From Ottelia alismoides (Eukaryota > Streptophyta > Magnoliopsida > Alismatales > Hydrocharitaceae), in contig JAZKJV010006944.1 in assembly GCA_037367405.1 (NCBI GenBank), positions 682,001-746,000 of the forward strand: a stretch of DNA of 64,000 nt, read 5' to 3'. The position numbers were made by a program, and so were the translations under genes. Each line of letters starts with the position of its first letter. Positions within the stretch are counted from its first letter, which is position 1. Of the stretch, positions 58,486 to 64,000 are shown in pieces. The notes below the pieces were generated by a model. That model did not search any database. It was not told where the DNA came from and saw nothing but the letters and a program-made list of their open reading frames with translations.

Positions 58486-59508
58486 CTATGCACCACCTGT
58501 GAGATCAGCTATCTCTACACTTCCATTCCCGTGCACTTTCTTAACAACAAAGGGACCCGTCCATTTAGATTTGAGCTTCCCATGGAACATCTTCAACCTG
58601 GCATTAAACAACCATACCTTTTGTCCAGGGACAAAGTCTTTGCACCTAATGTGCTGATCATGCCATCTCTTTACTTTGTCCTTATAAATCAAACTGTTGT
58701 CATATGCCCTGTTTCGGATTTCCACGAGCTCGTTCAAGTTCAAGTCTCGACAAAGCTTCCCTAGGTGACAACTTTAGTAAATCTTCTTAATTGCCCATTC
58801 GGATTTATGAATCAACTCTGCGGGCAAATGGCATGGCTTGCCATAGATCATTCTAAATGGTGAAGTACCCAATGGTGTCTTGTAGGTTGTCCTATAGGCC
58901 CACAGAACTTGGTCCAAGAGCTGAGACCAGTTCTTCCTATCGGGACGAACCAATTTCTGTAAAATACTCTTCACCTCTCTGTTTAAAACCTCTGCCATGT
59001 CGTTGGACTGTGGGTGGTAAGGACTAGTAACTCTATGCTCAAATCCATAGTCCTTAGCTAAAGATCTCATATCTCGATTCACAAAATGGCTACCCCCATC
59101 AGATATCAAGACTTTTGGCACCCCGAACCTAGCAATGATATGGTCTATCACAAACTTACAGACATTCTTGCTGTCTGCGGTTCGGGTTGGGATAGCCTCC
59201 ACCCACCTGGATAAATAGTCAACCGCCAACAATATGTACTCATGTCCTTGGCTGTTGGGAAAGGGACCCATAAAATCTATGCCCCATGCATCAAAAACAT
59301 CACAAATAATCATCAGTTGCATGGGCATCTCATCTCTCTGTCCAACTGTCCCTCTCATCCTTTGACAGATAGGGCACGACCGTACAAAATCAATAGCATC
59401 TCTAAACAAGGTCGGCGAATACAATCCATATTGAAGTACTTTGTGAGCGGTTCTCTTTCCCCGAATGGTGTCCTCGAGCCTCAAGTGAATGACAGAATGC
59501 GAGGACAC
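58486..59508 (-). pseudogene. E5 integrase, catalytic triad intact
   Basis: This is an Athila-like integrase that joins element DNA to the chromosome. The zinc finger CPICQRM and the [16 protein letters not shown] block are present (59440-59360). The catalytic residues are D in WGIDFMGPFP, D in LISDGGSHF and E in DMAEVLNREV, with exactly 35 residues between the second Asp and the Glu. A YRTTYKTPLGTSPFRMIYGK block follows. A stop near 58774 separates the C-terminal part (58743-58486: KVWLFNARL, WTGPFVVKKV), which is in the same frame. No chromodomain is seen. A frame change near 59490 separates it from the RNase H frame, so the gene is broken but recent. Confidence 0.92.
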
Positions 59509-60439
59509 TCTGGTATTCCTCCTGAGGAATACACCTTCTCCAAACGCAATCCGGTCCTTCGAAGAAAAGGAAAGGATCGTCCCAGTGGTATCTCCTCGAA
59601 TCTGACTTCAGTCGGTCAATACTGCTCCTAGTCCAACCATGGGGAACCTGTTTGGAGACAAGATAGTTCACCATATTTTCATACCACGGGAGTGAGTCAA
59701 TAACACAAATTGACTCATCTGGGAAGGTCTCTCTAATCTGCTCATAATCAGGAGAATCCTTAAGTTCAATCCGAGAAAGATGATCAACCACAACATTCTT
59801 CACTCCAAGTTTATCTTTTATTTCCAAATCAAATTCCTGGAGGAGTAAAATCCACCTAAGACGACGTGCCTTTGCGTCCTTCTTTTCCATTAAGTATCGA
59901 ATGGCTGTGTGATCAGTGTAAATTGTCACCTTAGAGCCCAAAATATATGATCTGAACTTCTCGAGGGCCCATACTACCGCGAGCATTTCCTTTTCATTCA
60001 CTGTATAATTTTTCTGTGTAGAATCTAAAACTTTTCTCGCATAATGAATTGCAAACGAAATCCCCTCTCGCTGTTGTCCTAATACAGCTCCTATAGCAAA
60101 ATCTGAAGCATCAGTCATGATCTCAAAGGGGAGAGACCAGTCAGGAGCTTGTAGGATAGGCGAGGCACAAATATTCCTCTTCAAGAGCTCAAAGGCCTCT
60201 AGACATCTGTGATCTACAATGAACTCTGTGTCTTTCCCTAAGAGCTCAGTCAGTGGGCGGGCGATCTTTGAAATATCCTGAATGAATCTTCTATAGAATC
60301 CAACATGCCCTAAGAATGACCGCACTGACTTCACGTTGGTAGGTGGATCGAGTTTCTTAATCACCTCCACCTTGGCAGGGTCAACCTCCATTCCCCTTTT
60401 GGAGATGACATGGCCCAACACGATACCCTCCGTCACCAT
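59490..60439 (-). pseudogene. E5 RT connection, RNase H and integrase N-terminus
   Basis: This is an open stretch of over 300 codons. It contains [38 protein letters not shown] (Asp), [19 protein letters not shown] (Glu), [18 protein letters not shown] (Asp), [20 protein letters not shown] and, in the same frame, the start of integrase with [12 protein letters not shown] and the HH of its zinc finger (GHHSGK). All RNase H residues look intact. The frame runs on out of phase after about 59490. Confidence 0.9.
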
Positions 60440-60740
60440 AAAGTGACTCTTCTCCTAGGAGAGTACCAGATTCACCTATCTACACCTCGTGAGGACTCGG
60501 TCCAAGTGCGCTAAACATGTATCAAAAGAATCACCATTGACCGAGAAGTCATCCATGAATACTTCCAGGAAATCTCCCACCATCTCGGCAAATATGGCTA
60601 TCATGCACCGCTGAAATGTGCCCGGGGCATTGCAGAGCCCGAATGGCATGCGCCTGAAAGCATAAGTACCGAATGGACATGTGAATGTGGTCTTTTCCTG
60701 GTCCTCCGGGGCTATGGCCACCTAGTTGTAGCCAGAGTAC
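60440..60740 (-). pseudogene. E5 reverse transcriptase, C-terminal half, cut by E6
   Basis: The RT piece has APEDQEKTTFTCPFGTYAF, RRMPFGLCNAPGTFQRC and the catalytic FMDDFSV (60557-60537), with both Asp present. Two stops follow near 60475 and 60455, the second where a Trp is usual (W-EKSHFM, TGG to TAG). The N-terminal half is outside the window, beyond E6. The break falls in the YSGYN block. Confidence 0.92.
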
Positions 60741-63700
60741 TGATGAATACCCATTCATCACTCTTTATTCTTATATTTTAGCTACAAAAACCTTTGCAAA
60801 TGCATGTAAATATATGTAAATATAAATAATTACCAAAAGCATGCATTGTGTAAAAACCTATAATTAGCATGTTTTTGTGCAAAAATAAAGAATAAAGATT
60901 AAAAAGAAAAAGAGGGAAATATTTAGAATAAATATTGAGCATCCTAACCCAAGGGAGGGCTCAGCATGGGCATGACCGCATCAAAGCCAAAGTAGAGGGA
61001 GATAGGAGCTCATGTGTAAATATTTGTGTAAATACATAAAACTATATTTTCCTCACCCAAAAATATGCTTGTAAATATTTTTACATATTTATAAAAGATA
61101 AAAGCAAAATAAAAAGTTAAAAATCAAAAAGAACAAAAATACCCTTTTACCATGTACATAGACCATGCTCCTACATTGGCTTAACCTTATAAATAAATAA
61201 AGTTATTTTCAAAACTTTTTGTAGATATTCTATGTTATATATTGTAAATAAATAAAAATAAGAAGCATCAAAACAAAAATCCAATAAAAATTACAAAAAG
61301 TAAAAATACAAAAATACCTTGTACATATGCCATGTATGTAGATGTATATAGCTATTTATTTTACCCATGTACATAAACAGTAAAAATAAAATAAAAATAT
61401 ATTTTTATTCCTAATTTTATGATATAAATAAACAAAATATAAAATGGGAATAAAAAATCTCAAAAATAACAAATTTAAAATCAAAAATTAAAAAAATACA
61501 TATTGTAGATATACCTATGTATAGCTATATAATGTAAATACCTTATTTTTATTTCCAAAAATTAATTAAAAATCACCAAAAAATAGAAAAAAATAAAAGA
61601 AAAATATTTCATGTTGGGAGTTTTTGCAGATTCGGCCCCTAGCTACCCCAATTTGTCACCTCAAGATCCAGCCACGTGGCCTGATTTCATTGGGTCCTGG
61701 GGATGTTGACCGCCGGTCAACTGGCCCCCCCAGGACCACTTCTCTCGGGTTTGGGCGCCCGACCCGAGTTCCCTGATTTTTAGCGCCTAAACCCGATTGC
61801 GTCTCACCTAAACCCCGGGTCAGATCCATGCACTACATGTTCGCCACCCTCGCCGGAGCCTTAGCCTCGGGATCCGCGCTCCAGATTGCCCTACCCGTGC
61901 GCCTCTTTCCGGACCCTCCGTGGTATATATTTCGAGCTCCGCCGCTTTCAATCGGCATCTTTTGGCCATTTGCTTCGTTCTCCAGTGAGCTCCAGAGAGA
62001 GAGAGAGGTGACAGCTCGCGCCTCGACCTGTTGCAGCGAGGAGAGGAGGCGAAAGCCATCGATCCGGCGATTCTTCACCGCCGTGCTCTGCCCCGAGTTG
62101 GAGCTCGAGCCTCGGACGTCGGCGGTCCTTGAGGCGAAGACCCAGAGCTGCGCAAGCTCGACCACAACCCATTTCTCCACCCAGGTAATCATTTAGCTTA
62201 GGTATTTAGTCTAATTTTCGATTTCCCCCAAATCTCGCCGTCGCCGACCATCATCGATTTCGACCATCTCCCCCTTCCATTCGATCATCGGAATCCCCCA
62301 TAACGTTCGCCTTTCCCCCGCGCACCTTCTCCGCCCCTCCGTTCAACCCAGCTCGCACAGGAGCTGGGATTCGAACCCCTTCGCCGTCGCATCACCGGGG
62401 TTCGCCCGCACCACCGCACCGTCCACCCGCACCACCGCTAACGGGGTCGAGGCAGTTTGCCCTCGACCCAGGAGATCTTTGGTTGTGTTTTGCAGGTCAG
62501 TCGAGGGCTGTCTGAGGCCCTCCTACTTGAGAACCAGAGCTTCTCCTCCGCCGGAGTCGACAGAGCTCTCCGGAGCTCCGTTGGTTCATCGGAGACATCC
62601 CACAGACGCGGGAGGCCAAGACAAAGCTTCCTCGATCATCAGAAGCCCCCGCGGAGGCTCGGAGCGTGAGTATTCGGTCGGCGAAGTTCGCCGGCCGCCT
62701 GTTCTTCCAGCATCCTCCCGAGCCGTTGATCGTGCCTCCTCGCTCCAGTTTTGATCAGCACCGTCCGTCTCCGGAGCAGCCTTGATCGTCCGATCTGGGG
62801 AGGCGTCATCTGGAGCCTCCACCGTTAGCCGCCGCTCGATCAGCCACGTGGAGAGCCCTCAGACGTCGATTAGGCCCACGTTTTCAAAGTCTCAGGCGCC
62901 GCTGTCTTGAGTCGTCCGATCCGCCACGCGTCACGCATCCGGCCGTCGACATAAATAAAAAGAGGTAAATTGTCTTAGGCCCCCTTTTCTTTTATGCATT
63001 TAGTGTTAGTCCTGTAAATATTTTTCGTATTTTATTTACGTTGGTTTATTTGCACAATGGACCCTGCGCTTTAGTGTAATTGCATTTATACCCCTGCCTA
63101 TTGTGAACCACGTGCTTCGTCATGTGTTTTATTGGGATATTTGCAGTCTATGCCCTTGTTGTTCTGGCTGTTATGAAATGAATGAAACCTTTTTAATATT
63201 TGCATTTATACCCATGTGAATGATTTAATTCCGCATGTGCGTGTTTTCTTGGGTTATTTGCAGCTGAGGCCCTCGGACTTTTGGTACGTGTTACCAGTAG
63301 GTCCTTGGAACTTAGTTTTATTACATATAGGTCCCTGAGTGCCCCAGGCACGCGCTTGGCGCGTGACTTCTTGGGTTAATTGCACCTGGACCTCCAGAAC
63401 TTTGGGTATTTGCACTTTGGTCCCTGTGCACAATGCCCTCTTGTCATTTTTGAATAAAATATCAAATCACCTCTAAATTCGATGAAAATTTGACACATGG
63501 CTCCTGCCATGGTGTAGGATTTTTGAGAATTTTTGAGGACATTTCTGAGTTTATTTGCTATTTTTAAAAATTCAAAAACATACATTTTTGCTACTGTCCA
63601 GAGTTAAAAACCCCAAAAAAATATAAACCCCCCCCCCAAAATTCTATAAAAATTAGGTACTGTTTATTTTGTGTTCTTTGATTTTCTAGCCAATTTTGGC

Positions 63701-64000
63701 TATTTTGCACTATTTAGAAACCATAAAAACTTAAAAACCCTAAAAACCCCTAAAAATTCTATTAAATAACCTAAAAACCCAAAAACAATAATTTTGGTAC
63801 TCAAATTTTCCTTGTTTTACCTAGTTTACAGGAAAAATACCTCTAGGGCCTTTTAAGGTCCTTAGATATTTTATCTAGGGATTTTGGGCCTGGTTGGACA
63901 GTACCTTGCATTTTTACTACTGTTTGATTTTTAGAAAATAAAATATACATCATAAAAATTCCAAAAATTCACCAAAAACATTAAAAAACATAAAAAACAT
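60741..64000 (+). mobile_element. E6: long Athila-like LTR, plus strand, right end outside window
   Basis: It starts TGATGAATACCCATTCATCA with E5 RT directly to its left (agtac, 60736-60740). It is at least 3260 bases. Alignment of its last part (63780-63960) with E3 (41690-41870) suggests the LTR ends some 350-400 bases beyond the window, for a total near 3.6 kb. The layout is the same as E3: AT-rich first part (60760-61610), a TATA-like gtatatattt (61923-61932), a GC-rich leader (61640-62990) and an AT-rich end. It could be the 5' LTR of a full element or a solo LTR. Frames at 61820-62822 lie in the leader. Confidence 0.78.
61923..61932 (+). promoter_or_regulatory. TATA-like box of E6 LTR
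   Basis: gtatatattt is followed by a GC-rich leader with a (GA) run at 61994-62007. A donor-like CCAG/GTAATC is at 62184/62185, an acceptor-like tgtgttttgcag ends at 62495 and a second donor-like GAGC/GTGAGT is at 62664/62665. Confidence 0.55.

Larger units (their letters stand above)
53467..60740 (-). mobile_element. E5: Athila-like gypsy element, best preserved pol, 5' part outside
   Basis: E5 is a minus-strand element with its 3' LTR at 53467-56343, polypurine tract, 3' region with hairpins, integrase, RNase H and RT. It is cut at 60740 by E6, and its gag, PBS and 5' LTR lie beyond the window. It is inserted in E4's gag: E4 gag stops in mid-domain exactly at the LTR end, with no PBS or leader between. 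The alternative, that 53467-56343 is E4's own 5' LTR in a tandem array, is less likely for that reason. It is closely similar to E4 but with far fewer lesions. Confidence 0.85.

Overview
The window is plant nuclear DNA made almost entirely of nested LTR retrotransposons. I see no host gene, tRNA, rRNA or CRISPR array. The gypsy-type pol genes resemble the Athila/Tat (non-chromovirus) clade, one primer-binding site matches tRNA-Asp, and there are Tork/Angela-like copia, hAT-MITE and Mutator-like elements. This mix points to repeat-rich heterochromatin of a flowering plant with a large genome. The species cannot be told from the sequence.

Layout. E1 (1 to about 11204, +) is an old Athila-like element with gag, protease, RT, RNase H and integrase, full of stops. 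It is broken in its protease by solo copia LTR S1 (4457-6995). E2 (about 11205-27614, -) is the LTR and 3' half of a second Athila-like element, with its other half outside the window. E2 carries a complete but decayed copia element, E7 (16221-26596, -), with 2.1-2.5 kb LTRs. E4 (27615-53466, -) is a third Athila-like element, inserted in E2. It holds solo copia LTR S2 (31187-33711), the plus-strand non-autonomous Athila-like element E3 (39287-51614, both LTRs present) and a hAT MITE (52546-53131). E3 itself carries a Mutator-like element in its 3' LTR (47263-48334). E5 (53467-60740, -) lies inside E4's gag and is the best preserved copy: its integrase keeps D-D-35-E. E6 (60741 to the window end, +) is the start of a long Athila-like LTR inserted in E5's RT.

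The insertion order can be read from the nesting. E1 is oldest, then E2. E7 and E4 came next. S2, E3, the MITE and E5 are inside E4. The Mutator-like element is inside E3, and E6 is inside E5.

The most interesting signal is not a gene. Five different Athila-like elements (E1-E5) carry, between pol and the 3' LTR, an array of three to five RNA-sense stem-loops about 100 bases apart. Each has arms related to CTATACTTAGG / CCTAAGTATAG, and many end in a polypurine run (AAGTATAGGGGG) that copies the core of the element's own polypurine tract. The LTR-proximal member is always a longer hairpin with a loop of about 30 bases, and an A-rich tract follows. Arm pairs change together between copies, which suggests selection on structure. 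A short palindrome at the start of the LTRs and a conserved splice-donor-like site in the LTR leader are further shared features.
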